Source: Dysgonomonas sp. 520 (lineage in GTDB: Bacteria; Bacteroidota; Bacteroidia; Bacteroidales; Dysgonomonadaceae). Taken from it: a stretch of DNA of 64,000 nt. This document shows positions 1 to 6,796 of the stretch, one piece after another (position 1 is the stretch's first letter; each line of letters begins with the position of its first letter). The DNA is taken from positions 236,475 to 300,474 of the forward strand of contig NZ_QVMP01000001.1 in NCBI RefSeq assembly GCF_010501095.1, given 5' to 3'. Under the pieces are notes generated by a model that was not told the origin of the DNA, searched no databases, and saw only the letters and a program-made list of their open reading frames with translations. Position numbers and translations under genes: made by a program.

Positions 1-669
1 TTGGGGTTCAGTATAAAATCTCAATTAGGCGGAGCTTCTACACTTCTTAATGCAAGTAGGGCAACAAATTTTATCTATAAAATAGATAATGTTGTGTTAT
101 CTGATTCAGAAATTGAAGATATAAATTCAATATCTACTAAGAGCAAGATCAAAGACAGAATAAATGCTATTGTTAGAAGGCTGGGAGTTATTACTTTTAC
201 AAAAACAGAAAACCCTGTCTTCGGGAATAATTTAATGCTAATAGATAGTGCTCTCCCTGACATCTTAAGTAACATTCTTTGTTTATATTTTACGACTAAC
301 CATACAACGACGAAAGAACTTGTTGATGAAATAACGAAAGGAAATCCTTTAGGATATGATTTGAGCTCAAAGCATCCTTTTTATTCCTATAAGTTTAAAA
401 GGTTTCTTACTGACATCGCATTAGGTATGATGCCGTCTAAAGTTTGGACTGGTGAATTAGACGCTACAGGTGGCTATTTGGTCGTTAAAGATGATGGCGA
501 AATACTATGTTATCATATTTATAACAGAAATGAATTTGAGGATTATTTATTAAATAACACAAAATTAGAAACGGCAAGTAGCACAAAGCATAACTTTGGC
601 TCAATTTATAAAAATGATTTAGGAGAACTATTATTCAATCTTAATATGCAAATCAGATTTATAAAATAA
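1..669 (+). CDS. HpaII-family type II restriction endonuclease, C-terminal part (5' end outside window)
   Basis: The 222 residues run open from the first base of the window, so the gene is cut by the window edge; the TTG at base 1 is not a credible start. The opening stretch GFSIKSQLGGASTLLNAS followed by TNFIYKI, and the overall composition, look like the C-terminal two thirds of HpaII-type restriction endonucleases (about 350 aa, cutting CCGG). A partner cytosine methyltransferase would be expected to the left and is not visible. The gene is AT-rich and belongs to the island left of the ICE. The family call is from memory of the motif and has not been aligned. Confidence 0.65.
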   Translation: MGFSIKSQLGGASTLLNASRATNFIYKIDNVVLSDSEIEDINSISTKSKIKDRINAIVRRLGVITFTKTENPVFGNNLMLIDSALPDILSNILCLYFTTNHTTTKELVDEITKGNPLGYDLSSKHPFYSYKFKRFLTDIALGMMPSKVWTGELDATGGYLVVKDDGEILCYHIYNRNEFEDYLLNNTKLETASSTKHNFGSIYKNDLGELLFNLNMQIRFIK

Positions 670-676
670 TTATAAT

Positions 677-720
677 AAAAAGAGACTGTGAACAATTCAA
701 ATTTCGGCAGTCTCTTTTTT
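677..720 (+). terminator. Rho-independent terminator of the restriction gene
   Basis: An 11 bp stem, AAAAGAGACTG pairing with CAGTCTCTTTT, encloses a 20-base loop and ends in a T run. It starts 8 bases after the stop codon of the endonuclease gene. Because the stem begins with A and ends with T residues it could also work for transcripts from the other strand. Confidence 0.8.
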
Positions 721-745
721 GTCAACAAAAGTTAAATTTTAACAT

Positions 746-829
746 TTTAAGCCTCGGTTTTCGATAGAGATACATAAGTCTTCATAAGGGTAAAGAAAGT
801 GCCTTAAATCGAAATTAAATAGGCTTAAA
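746..829. repeat. Interrupted inverted repeat
   Basis: TTTAAGCCT at the left pairs with AGGCTTAAA at the right, and the adjacent inner segment TTTTCGAT pairs with ATCGAAA. A loop of about 42 bases lies between. It fills the gap between the convergent restriction gene and lipoprotein gene, so it may help end transcription or be a remnant of a small mobile repeat. No function is shown by the sequence. Confidence 0.5.
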
Positions 830-843
830 TTTGAAATATATGA

Positions 844-1725
844 TTAATAATAAGAACGGCTTATATAGTAATTAGAACTATAATCTCCTTGTAAATATTC
901 AGTTCCTGCATAATTAGCACCACAAGCAGATGCAGCAATTTTGTACGAACCACTTTTTAATGAGATTGTCCTTGCTTGATTAATTGGAATATCAATTTTC
1001 AAAACATCAACTCCACTATATCTAACAACAAGATTACAACCTGTATTATTCTGAATTTTCACGGAAGATATTGTCGAATTTGAAGTATATGTTTTAGTTG
1101 AGCTTGGTAATACACCTGTATTGCTATTTCCAAATATTTCATCAATTTCAATTTGAATTAATTTCTTTTTTAATCCAGAGACTCCTTTATGATTTGGATA
1201 TTTAGATATAAAATCATTTATTATTGATGAAGAATTTGATTTATAGGCATTATTATAAGCTTCTTGCTCTATTTCTTCCTTAATTTTCTTTATTTCTTTA
1301 TTCGCTGTTGCACCATATTTCCCATTTGGATATTCTTCTAAGTAATGTTGAAAACTTTCGATTGAATTTGTACTCTTTGCTTTATCCCAAGTGTCATTTT
1401 CTTTTATAATATATCGTTGATTTTTAATATTCTGTTCTATTTTTCGCCCATCTTTAGCAAATTGAGTTTCACTATGCCGTTCAAAGAGTATTTTCAATTG
1501 TTGTTCTGCTATATCAAATTCATTATTTTTTGAAAGTTCTAATGCCTGATTATACAATCGCTCAGCTCCATTTTCTATTTCGTCAAGTTGCTTTCTCAGC
1601 TCTTCATTTTCCTTGACAAGATTATTATACTTTAACTGCAAATTGTCATATTCTGATTGTTCTACACATGAAGTGCAAAGTATTAAGAGTAACAATAAAC
1701 AAAAGAGCATTGATGTGTGCTTCAT
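844..1725 (-). CDS. Lipoprotein with coiled coil, TPR-like helices and C-terminal beta domain
   Basis: I start at the internal Met (MKHTSMLFC) because AAAGGAATC lies just upstream at ribosome-binding distance; the longer frame adds only nine residues with no such site. The signal peptide ends in a lipobox (LILCTSC), so the mature protein should be a membrane-anchored lipoprotein. Next comes a coiled coil rich in E, K, N and L (about residues 20-55), then helical repeats resembling the TPR-like part of YbgF-type proteins (about 55-180). A glycine- and serine-rich C-terminal domain of probable beta strands follows (VKIQNNTGCNLVVRYSG). The function is unknown. It may be a surface or periplasmic protein of the left island. 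Confidence 0.7.
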   Translation of the reverse strand: MKHTSMLFCLLLLLILCTSCVEQSEYDNLQLKYNNLVKENEELRKQLDEIENGAERLYNQALELSKNNEFDIAEQQLKILFERHSETQFAKDGRKIEQNIKNQRYIIKENDTWDKAKSTNSIESFQHYLEEYPNGKYGATANKEIKKIKEEIEQEAYNNAYKSNSSSIINDFISKYPNHKGVSGLKKKLIQIEIDEIFGNSNTGVLPSSTKTYTSNSTISSVKIQNNTGCNLVVRYSGVDVLKIDIPINQARTISLKSGSYKIAASACGANYAGTEYLQGDYSSNYYISRSYY

Positions 1726-1765
1726 GATGATTCCTTTAATTATAACATTCATAAATAAATAGTCA

Positions 1766-1806
1766 AGAGAAGGCTAAAATAACAATAATTTCTCATAGCC
1801 TTCTCT
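1766..1806 (-). terminator. Strong terminator hairpin between two minus-strand genes
   Basis: An 11 bp perfect stem, AGAGAAGGCTA with TAGCCTTCTCT, has a 19-base loop. On the minus strand it is followed by TTGACTATTTATTT. It lies after the small membrane-protein gene and before the lipoprotein gene, so the two are probably separate transcripts. Confidence 0.75.
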
Positions 1807-1853
1807 TTGGACTTCAAATAAAATATCTAATACTTAAGTCTTAATGTAAATGA

Positions 1854-2030
1854 CTATTTCTTGTTTTTGTCTTTGATTGTATTATAAATCCAACCAGCAA
1901 TTACAGCAAATAAGCCAACAAGGATTCCAACTCCAATATCGTGACCGCCATTAGCTTTAAGAATGATAGAACCAAAAGAAAGAGTAGGATAAAAGAATAA
2001 ACAAATGAATAAAAAGAGAATGTGTTTCAT
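1854..2030 (-). CDS. Small exported or membrane protein, 58 aa
   Basis: An unbroken frame of 58 codons begins ATGAAACAC and ends TAG. The product starts MKHILFLFICLFFYP, a clear signal-peptide or membrane segment. A glycine-rich second hydrophobic segment (IGVGILVGLFAVIAGWIY) and a lysine-rich tail (KDKNKK) follow. The arrangement suits an inner-membrane micro-protein with a cytoplasmic tail. It has its own terminator (1766-1806) and sits 32 bp downstream of another small membrane-protein gene. No family is recognised. Confidence 0.55.
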   Translation of the reverse strand: MKHILFLFICLFFYPTLSFGSIILKANGGHDIGVGILVGLFAVIAGWIYNTIKDKNKK

Positions 2031-2062
2031 AAAAGTATTTTTTAGTTATTGGATAAAAAAAG

Positions 2063-2392
2063 TCAAGGAGCATCGTAGACTCGTGCAACCTCACTATCTA
2101 TAATTTCTTTAACAACTGTTTCTGGTAAATTAAACGCTCTCGAAAACTTTGGAACTTCTTCCATCATTTTTTGCCTTAATATAGAAACTGCAGAATCAAC
2201 AGCGAGTGAGGTTAAGACAGAATTAGGGTCTCCTCCTGCTTGTTTCATAGCATGAGCAGCTATTCTTCGTATTGAGTTTCTTATATTAATCCTTAACTCT
2301 TGTTCTGGATTTGTAATAGAACCTTGACTTGAAGAATTACTAATTAGCCAAATAACTAAACCAATAATAACTATAACAATGATTATCCACAT
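2063..2392 (-). CDS. Small protein with N-terminal membrane anchor, 109 aa
   Basis: The product opens with a strongly hydrophobic stretch (MWIIIVIVIIGLVIWLI), giving one N-terminal membrane anchor. About 80 soluble, mainly helical residues with many charged positions follow. I see no catalytic motif. It lies 32 bp upstream of the 58 aa membrane protein on the same strand, so the two could be co-transcribed. It may belong to the island's accessory cargo. No homolog is recognised and function is not claimed. Confidence 0.55.
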   Translation of the reverse strand: MWIIIVIVIIGLVIWLISNSSSQGSITNPEQELRINIRNSIRRIAAHAMKQAGGDPNSVLTSLAVDSAVSILRQKMMEEVPKFSRAFNLPETVVKEIIDSEVARVYDAP

Positions 2393-2445
2393 AAGAAATT
2401 GTATTAGACCACCAAATCCCAGAGTGGTGTTAATAGATATAAAAA

Positions 2446-2613
2446 GCGTGGGACTTTAGCTATATCTGCTTTTCGAGGTCTTCGACTACCTTGTACAACA
2501 AATAAGTAAAACCCACGCCAATTATAAAAATTAACGTGAGCATTGGCTTATTTACTCTTGTTGTACTTTTGAAATTGTCGAAGTTTCGAAAAGCAAGAAT
2601 AAAAGCTAACGCT
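2446..2613. repeat. Complex palindromic element A (shares a skeleton with the element near 61835-61995)
   Basis: In order: GCGTGGGAC (2446-2454); arm 1 (about 2468-2501, containing GCTTTTCGA, CTTCGAC and GTACAACAA); CCCACGCC (2512-2519); GTGAGCATTGG (2536-2546); arm 2 (2558-2594), the imperfect reverse complement of arm 1; and AGCTAACGCT (2604-2613). The GCGTGGG and CCCACGC boxes can pair with each other as well. An open frame that crosses the element (2460-2702) is a by-product of the palindrome and not a gene. See findings for comparison with element B. Confidence 0.6.
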
Positions 2614-2702
2614 TTCTCAAATAATATGTATGTATAAATTTTTATGTCATAAAAAAAATCAATTGATTCAATTACAAATATAAGCAAATTATTATTTAAC
2701 AA

Positions 2703-3411
2703 ATCTTTAATTCTACTTTAACTAATAATTTCTATATCTATAATGAAAATAATAATTAGAGAGAGTGAGAGGTACTATATAAGTATAAAAAGGAAAGGTA
2801 ATAAATTAAAAACTCTATCCTTAAAAAGAATATTATGTAATCTATATAAGTTGTTTTTATTATCCTATTTATATTTTTAGTCAGAGACAGTTCAGTCTTA
2901 ATTTACCCTTGACGAAAAAGCAGGTATTTTATCTAAAAATATAGATATCCTTAATTCCAATCCCTATATAAAATATTATGGAAACCGTCAACTTTTGAAG
3001 AGTGAGAAAAATCTAAAAAAACATATCGAAATTCGTTTGTTTTTATTCAAAACTTATGTGTTTTCTGCAAGATATTTTCTCTTAATTCGAGAATACAACG
3101 AGACCTATTATATAATTGGCTACCCCCTGACGGATATTTTCCTTACCCCCTATAAGAGTATTATCATAATAAATATGCCTTCTAAATTCGCTTATAAAGC
3201 GAAAAAGTACATAATAATATTTTGTTATAAATATTTGAATATAAACCTTGTATAGAAGTAAAATTATGACTAACTTAGAATCTTAATATAGAAAATTGAT
3301 TATTAATCATTCTTGATTTAACTGTCATCATAAAGTTAAACCAATAGTTAAACCAGCCAATTTTCGTAATAAGAAAAATATCTTTATTTATTTGCACGAC
3401 AGATAGTTAAA
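2703..3411. other. AT-rich stretch without a recognisable gene
   Basis: This stretch is very AT-rich. One 86-codon open frame on the plus strand (2995-3255) has no convincing start signal or domain and reads like low-complexity sequence. I see no hairpin with a T run and no repeat. It leads up to the tRNA-like att site and is probably the right end of the left-hand island. Confidence 0.5.
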
Positions 3412-3482
3412 GGTGCGGTTTTACTTGGTAGAGCAAAGGACTGAAAATCCTTGTGTCCCCGGTTCGATTCCTGGTGGCACCA
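3412..3482 (+). tRNA. tRNA-Phe-like sequence (anticodon GAA) with degenerate 5' half; probable att remnant
   Basis: From TTGGTAGAGC onward the sequence is a good tRNA: anticodon stem and loop GGACTGAAAATCC, T loop GGTTCGATTCC and acceptor strand ending GGCACC with discriminator A. The 5' end begins GGTGC, which pairs with GCACC, but the next two acceptor positions do not pair well. The left D-stem strand (TTAC) does not pair with GAGC, and the D region is two bases short. It therefore looks like the 3' three quarters of tRNA-Phe joined to foreign sequence. A functional tRNA is possible but not favoured. Confidence 0.5.
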
Positions 3483-3485
3483 CTT
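3471..3485 (+). repeat. Left att core direct repeat of the ICE
   Basis: CTGGTGGCACCACTT covers the last bases of the tRNA-like sequence plus three beyond it. The same 15 bases occur at 62297-62311, and flanking bases differ on both sides. An integrase gene begins about 250 bp downstream of each copy. This is the pattern left by a tyrosine recombinase acting at a tRNA 3' end. Confidence 0.75.
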
Positions 3486-3507
3486 AAGAAGAGTAGCAAA
3501 ACGAAGC

Positions 3508-3546
3508 AAATCCCTGAAACATAGACAGTTTCAGGGATTTTTCTTT
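3508..3546 (+). terminator. Hairpin terminator just inside the left att site
   Basis: A perfect 13 bp stem, AAATCCCTGAAAC with GTTTCAGGGATTT, has a 7-base loop and is followed by a T-rich tail. It lies 23 bp after the att core. A hairpin of the same design is found at the same place after the right att copy (62333-62366). It would stop read-through from the tRNA side into the integrase region. Confidence 0.8.
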
Positions 3547-3706
3547 TTAGGGCAACCCTGTGAAAATGGCAAAAAATGGCCATTTATAGAACATTTCTCT
3601 TTGTTCATTCATATGCTTTTTATTTCGGCGAAAAAAAGCAAACGAAACGGTATCTAATGTGCTGATTTGCCGAATTTTGCATACCGACAAACTCGTTTCA
3701 TTTCCT

Positions 3707-3714
3707 TAATTTTG
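3707..3714 (+). promoter_or_regulatory. Probable -7 element of the integrase promoter
   Basis: TAATTTTG matches the Bacteroides -7 consensus TAnnTTTG and lies 22 bp before the integrase start codon. The second integrase has the same TAATTTTG preceded by TTTCC at 62521-62528, which supports a conserved promoter. No clear TTTG is seen at the expected -33 distance. Confidence 0.45.
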
Positions 3715-3735
3715 AACCATTAAAAAAGAGGTATT

Positions 3736-4959
3736 ATGAAGCAAGAAATGATGAATGTTCTGGTCTACATTATTAAGACCCGAAAATTGAGAAACGGAGA
3801 ATGCCCTGTATTACTTAGGGTAACTATTGACGGGGTTTACAGCGACATCCGTATTAACCGTAGCGTAAAAGAAGAAATCTGGGATGCAAAGTTAGGAATG
3901 TGCCGGGGAAAGAGCCGGGAGGCTAACGAGCTGAATGATTATATTCGCAGCCTCCATACCCGCCTGTATGAAATTCACAGGAACATGGTATTACAAGATG
4001 AGTATTTTACCCCCGAAATTTTATTGAAAAAACTCTTTAATAAGGAAACAACGAAAACCGTCCTTACATTTTTCAAAGAGCATAACGAGGATTGCCGACG
4101 GCGTATCGGGCTGGATTATGCCTACTCCACCATTAACAGATACGATAACTGTTATAAGTCCTTGCAAGTGGTAATAGAGAAAGAGTACGGAAAATCCGAT
4201 ATAACCTTTACCGAATTTACTTCCCAACTTATTCGGAAATATGAGCTATATCTGACGGTTGATAAAGGACTAAGTCAGAATACGCTTGTCAGATATATGA
4301 AAGTCATTAAAAAGGTCAGTACCCTTGCTCTGGCGACCGGATTATTGAAAAATGATCCCTTTGCAGGTATGAGATTCAAACAAGCTAAAACCAATCCGGT
4401 TTTCCTAACCAAAGAGGAACTGGATATTATCACAACAAAAGAATTTACCCTACCGAGAATAGCATTAGTACGGGATGTATTTGTGTTCTGTTGTTACACC
4501 GGATTAGCATTCGTAGATGTAAGCAACTTAAGAAAAGAACATATCGTTTTAGACAACGAAGGTACTTACTGGATTCGTAAGTCGAGGGAGAAAACAGAAA
4601 ATATGTGCGACATCCCGTTGCTTGACATTCCATTAGAAATAATTCGCCGGTATGAAAATCATAGAATGTGTAAGTCAAAAGGTATTCTTCTTCCGGTTAT
4701 GTGCAATCAGAAGATGAACTCGTACTTGAAAGAAATTACCGATTTCTGCGGGATTGACAAGGACGTTACCACGCATTGCGCCCGTCATACTTTCGCCACG
4801 ACCGTAACGCTTGCCAATGGTGTAGCACTCACAAATGTCGCTAAAATGCTGGGACATACCAGTACAAGAATGACGGAACATTATGCTAAAGTACTTAATC
4901 ACAACATCTATTCCGACATGAAAAAGGTACAAAGCAAAATGAGTATGAGTGAAATTTAA
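3736..4959 (+). CDS. int: Tyrosine recombinase (ICE integrase)
   Basis: The 407 aa protein has the N-terminal Arm-binding region (residues 1-100), a SAM-like core-binding domain (about 110-215, with LIRKYELYL and QNTLVRYMKVIKK) and a catalytic domain (about 225-400). Catalytic HxxR is seen in THCARHTFATT, and the nucleophile Tyr in LGHTSTRMTEHYAKV. The first catalytic Arg, normally in TGLR, is Ala (YTGLAFVDV). Replacement at this position is also known in IntDOT of CTnDOT. The gene sits 250 bp inside the att repeat and should integrate and excise the element. The second integrase of the window (62552-63784) is a clear paralog with the same length and layout. Confidence 0.9.
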   Translation: MKQEMMNVLVYIIKTRKLRNGECPVLLRVTIDGVYSDIRINRSVKEEIWDAKLGMCRGKSREANELNDYIRSLHTRLYEIHRNMVLQDEYFTPEILLKKLFNKETTKTVLTFFKEHNEDCRRRIGLDYAYSTINRYDNCYKSLQVVIEKEYGKSDITFTEFTSQLIRKYELYLTVDKGLSQNTLVRYMKVIKKVSTLALATGLLKNDPFAGMRFKQAKTNPVFLTKEELDIITTKEFTLPRIALVRDVFVFCCYTGLAFVDVSNLRKEHIVLDNEGTYWIRKSREKTENMCDIPLLDIPLEIIRRYENHRMCKSKGILLPVMCNQKMNSYLKEITDFCGIDKDVTTHCARHTFATTVTLANGVALTNVAKMLGHTSTRMTEHYAKVLNHNIYSDMKKVQSKMSMSEI

Positions 4960-4976
4960 TAAATTGCTTAACAGTA

Positions 4977-5006
4977 ACAAAGGCTATCTTTTCGGATAGC
5001 CTTTGT
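4977..5006. terminator. Bidirectional terminator between convergent integrase and HTH genes
   Basis: A perfect 12 bp stem, ACAAAGGCTATC with GATAGCCTTTGT, has a TTTTCG loop, and T-rich sequence follows on the plus strand. It lies between the stop codons of the integrase (+) and of the HTH protein (-), four bases from the latter. Confidence 0.85.
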
Positions 5007-5010
5007 TGTT

Positions 5011-5325
5011 TTAAAATATCTTACGATAGCTGTCTTTCAGCATTTTTTCAATATCAGATTCTTTATATAGAACTTTCGCTCCGATTTGATAATAGGGTAT
5101 TTTCCCTTCGTTCCGATATTCTTGCAAAGCCCTTCTGCTGATTTTTAAGCGTTCAGACAATTCCTTATCCGTTAAATACCTCTCTCCATTTAGAGTAGGC
5201 CTACTCTTTTTAGCAAGTATCTCTACCTTATCCAGCATCCGGTCTAAGGATTCAAAAAAAGCTGTGATCTGGGGAGTAGTTCTCGTAATAAGGCTATTTT
5301 GATTTTCTGCATTCTTATCTTCCAT
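5011..5325 (-). CDS. Helix-turn-helix protein (excisionase-like), 104 aa
   Basis: The C-terminal half carries a MerR/excisionase-type winged helix-turn-helix (YLTDKELSERLKISRRALQEYRNEGKIPYYQIGAKVLYKESDIEKML), as in the HTH_17 family. The N-terminal half is helical (ITAFFESLDRMLDKVEIL). Its start overlaps the end of the next upstream HTH gene by 11 bp, so the pair is translationally coupled. In CTnDOT-type elements such small HTH pairs (Xis2c and Xis2d) work with the integrase in excision. The position next to int favours that role or control of int. A second, related pair is found at 43495-44143. Confidence 0.75.
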   Translation of the reverse strand: MEDKNAENQNSLITRTTPQITAFFESLDRMLDKVEILAKKSRPTLNGERYLTDKELSERLKISRRALQEYRNEGKIPYYQIGAKVLYKESDIEKMLKDSYRKIF

Positions 5326-5602
5326 ATTCCCCCCTTTCTAACTCTATATACTTCTTAACATCCTCCGGCTTATAATAGATTTTGCCGTTAATCATTGAAT
5401 AAGGGATTTTTTGAAAATTTCTCAGATACTGCAATTTCCGTTTGCTAATATCCAGTATTATGCAAACCTCCTGACTATCCAGCCATTCTCTCATCTCCTT
5501 ATCTTCACTTTGATCGCACAGAAGATTTATCTTCCGGGCAAATGCCTGAAAGCGTTCCATCATAGCCTCAAAAGTGCGGGCTTCTATATTTATTATCTCC
5601 AT
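5315..5602 (-). CDS. Helix-turn-helix protein (excisionase-like), 95 aa
   Basis: The protein begins MEIINIEARTFEAMMERF, then a charged linker, then an HTH_17-type winged helix (WLDSQEVCIILDISKRKLQYLRNFQKIPYSMINGKIYYKPEDVKKYI). The opening resembles MKVITIESEAYKKLV of the protein at 43826-44143, so the two pairs are paralogous. It is the first gene of a two-gene operon with the 104 aa HTH protein. Likely job: DNA bending or regulation during excision and integration. No direct evidence separates an excisionase from a repressor. Confidence 0.75.
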   Translation of the reverse strand: MEIINIEARTFEAMMERFQAFARKINLLCDQSEDKEMREWLDSQEVCIILDISKRKLQYLRNFQKIPYSMINGKIYYKPEDVKKYIELERGEYGR

Positions 5603-6091
5603 AGTAATTTACCATTAATCGTTAATACTATGATTACGGGGGAACAAAGGTAAGTCATTAAAATACACCATATATCAATCCTTTGCGGGCTGGTAGCTTT
5701 CGTCTGCACTTGTCTATACCTAAAGTACAAACTGATTTTGGCGGCGGTCAAAATATGCCCCTTTTTTGTACTCCCTGTTCAGACTATCCGGGGGTAAAGG
5801 TGATTTTTTCTACTGCCCGTATCTTATAACTTCTTCCTCTTTTAGCGGGAATGCCGATTACGCCGATGAAGTGTTCGATTTCATGCGCGAAAGTATTTCC
5901 GTGTTCTTCACGCCGAAGCAAGTTCGAGCCGCAGGGCGGTTTCGTGAAAAATCTTCCTCTTTCCGTTCCGGCGAGCGTATTTATTCCCGAAAAACTGGCA
6001 TCGGCTAAACACTACCTTTCTAAAGCCCCTGAAACTCGATCACTCATAACCGGCTCCGATACGGCATAGCGTTAAAAAAAAAGTCAGAATT
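5603..6091. other. Intergenic region with no convincing gene; leader of the ParB operon
   Basis: Two plus-strand frames (5766-6008 and 5851-6069) are open in different registers. Neither has a good start or recognisable domain, and GC rises here, so I read them as chance frames. The region holds one copy of a dispersed 32 bp motif (5688-5720). It probably contains the promoter for the plus-strand operon beginning at 6092. A structured leader is possible. Confidence 0.45.
5688..5720 (+). repeat. Dispersed motif, copy 1
   Basis: The sequence reads GGCTGGTAGCTTTCGTCTG and then CACTTGTCTATACC. It matches copies at 31612-31644 (+), 29842-29870 (+, inside traD-like) and 37171-37202 (-). CTTTG lies a few bases upstream, so this copy may sit at the 5' end of a transcript leading into the ParB operon. 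Confidence 0.55.
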
Positions 6092-6331
6092 ATGATACGA
6101 ACAGCAGAAAAAAACAGGAAACAACGATTCTCAAACCTTCCAATCAGCATAGGTTGGGTTTTGAAAATAGCTTTTGCGGTGGCGGGTTTTGCCCTCTGGG
6201 GGTGGTCGTTCGTGGCGGTTGTCGCAGGGATTTATTTAGCGTTGGCAATCATTAAAGGCGTTTTGTCCTGTCTTATTTCCCTTGCCGTTATCGTGGGCTT
6301 TATCCTCCTTTTGATAGTATTAATTTTCTAA
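6092..6331 (+). CDS. Small two-pass membrane protein, 79 aa
   Basis: A basic N-terminus (MIRTAEKNRKQRF) precedes two hydrophobic segments (about residues 24-48 and 55-79) with almost no loop between them. The C-terminus ends inside the second segment (ILLLIVLIF). It is the first gene of a plus-strand run with tight spacing to 6344, 6558 and the ParB-like gene. The family is not recognised. Small proteins of this kind often accompany the ParB gene in Bacteroidales conjugative elements. Confidence 0.6.
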   Translation: MIRTAEKNRKQRFSNLPISIGWVLKIAFAVAGFALWGWSFVAVVAGIYLALAIIKGVLSCLISLAVIVGFILLLIVLIF

Positions 6332-6343
6332 AACATAAAAGAT

Positions 6344-6556
6344 ATGAAACCAAAGTATTTCAATTCGTTAGGCTCGTTAAACGAGTATGCAAACAATTAT
6401 CCGAATAACAGTTTTTCATTTGAGCATAACCCCCGAAAGTGCGGATGCGATAGCGTTAGATGTAGTTTCGATGTAACCGACAAAGAGGATAACGATATTT
6501 TGGAAATCCTTGTTATATGCCCCATTTGTGCCAATAACCCTAAGAACAGACAGTAA
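6344..6556 (+). CDS. Small cysteine-rich protein, 70 aa
   Basis: It starts with MKPKYFNSLGSLNEYANNY and has clustered cysteines (KCGCDSVRC, then ICPICANNP). Two paired Cys knuckles of this sort suit a zinc-binding fold. It lies 12 bp after the membrane protein and one base before the next start codon, so it is part of the same operon. No enzymatic motif is present and no family is recognised. Confidence 0.6.
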   Translation: MKPKYFNSLGSLNEYANNYPNNSFSFEHNPRKCGCDSVRCSFDVTDKEDNDILEILVICPICANNPKNRQ

Positions 6557-6557
6557 T

Positions 6558-6773
6558 ATGATACAGCCTAAAATGAATCTGCACGGAGTATCAATATGCC
6601 CCGCAGGAGAAGAAAATTACGAGCGTTACAAGGATTTTCGCGGAAAATGGCTTTTCCAATACGATTATCGAGACACAGACGGCGAACTTTTTAGCGTAGT
6701 GATGCCAACCCTTACCGAGTGCCGAATGAGGCGGGATAAGTGGTTAGCGAGGAAAATAAAAAACAACAATTAA
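6558..6773 (+). CDS. DUF3873-family protein, 71 aa
   Basis: I start at ATG 6558, right after the previous stop (TAATATG), because the sequence from MIQPKMNLHGVSICPAGEE onward fits the family while the longer frame runs into the preceding gene. Diagnostic stretches are FQYDYRDTDGELFS and LTECRMRRDKWL. DUF3873 proteins are common in Bacteroidales conjugative transposons next to ParB-like genes. Their role is unknown. The C-terminus is basic (ARKIKNNN). Confidence 0.8.
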   Translation: MIQPKMNLHGVSICPAGEENYERYKDFRGKWLFQYDYRDTDGELFSVVMPTLTECRMRRDKWLARKIKNNN

Positions 6774-6796
6774 TAATCATTCAAATAATTACAATC

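Noticed and set aside
2460..2702. 80-codon minus-strand open frame
   Set aside because: It runs across both arms of palindromic element A, has no start signal and no recognisable domain; the palindrome explains the sequence better.
2995..3255. 86-codon plus-strand open frame
   Set aside because: Very AT-rich low-complexity product without a ribosome site or family features.
3451..3657. 68-codon open frame across the att site
   Set aside because: It overlaps the tRNA-like sequence and a terminator hairpin.
5766..6069. Two overlapping plus-strand frames before the ParB operon
   Set aside because: Different registers open over the same bases, poor starts, no domain; kept only as a non-coding region note.
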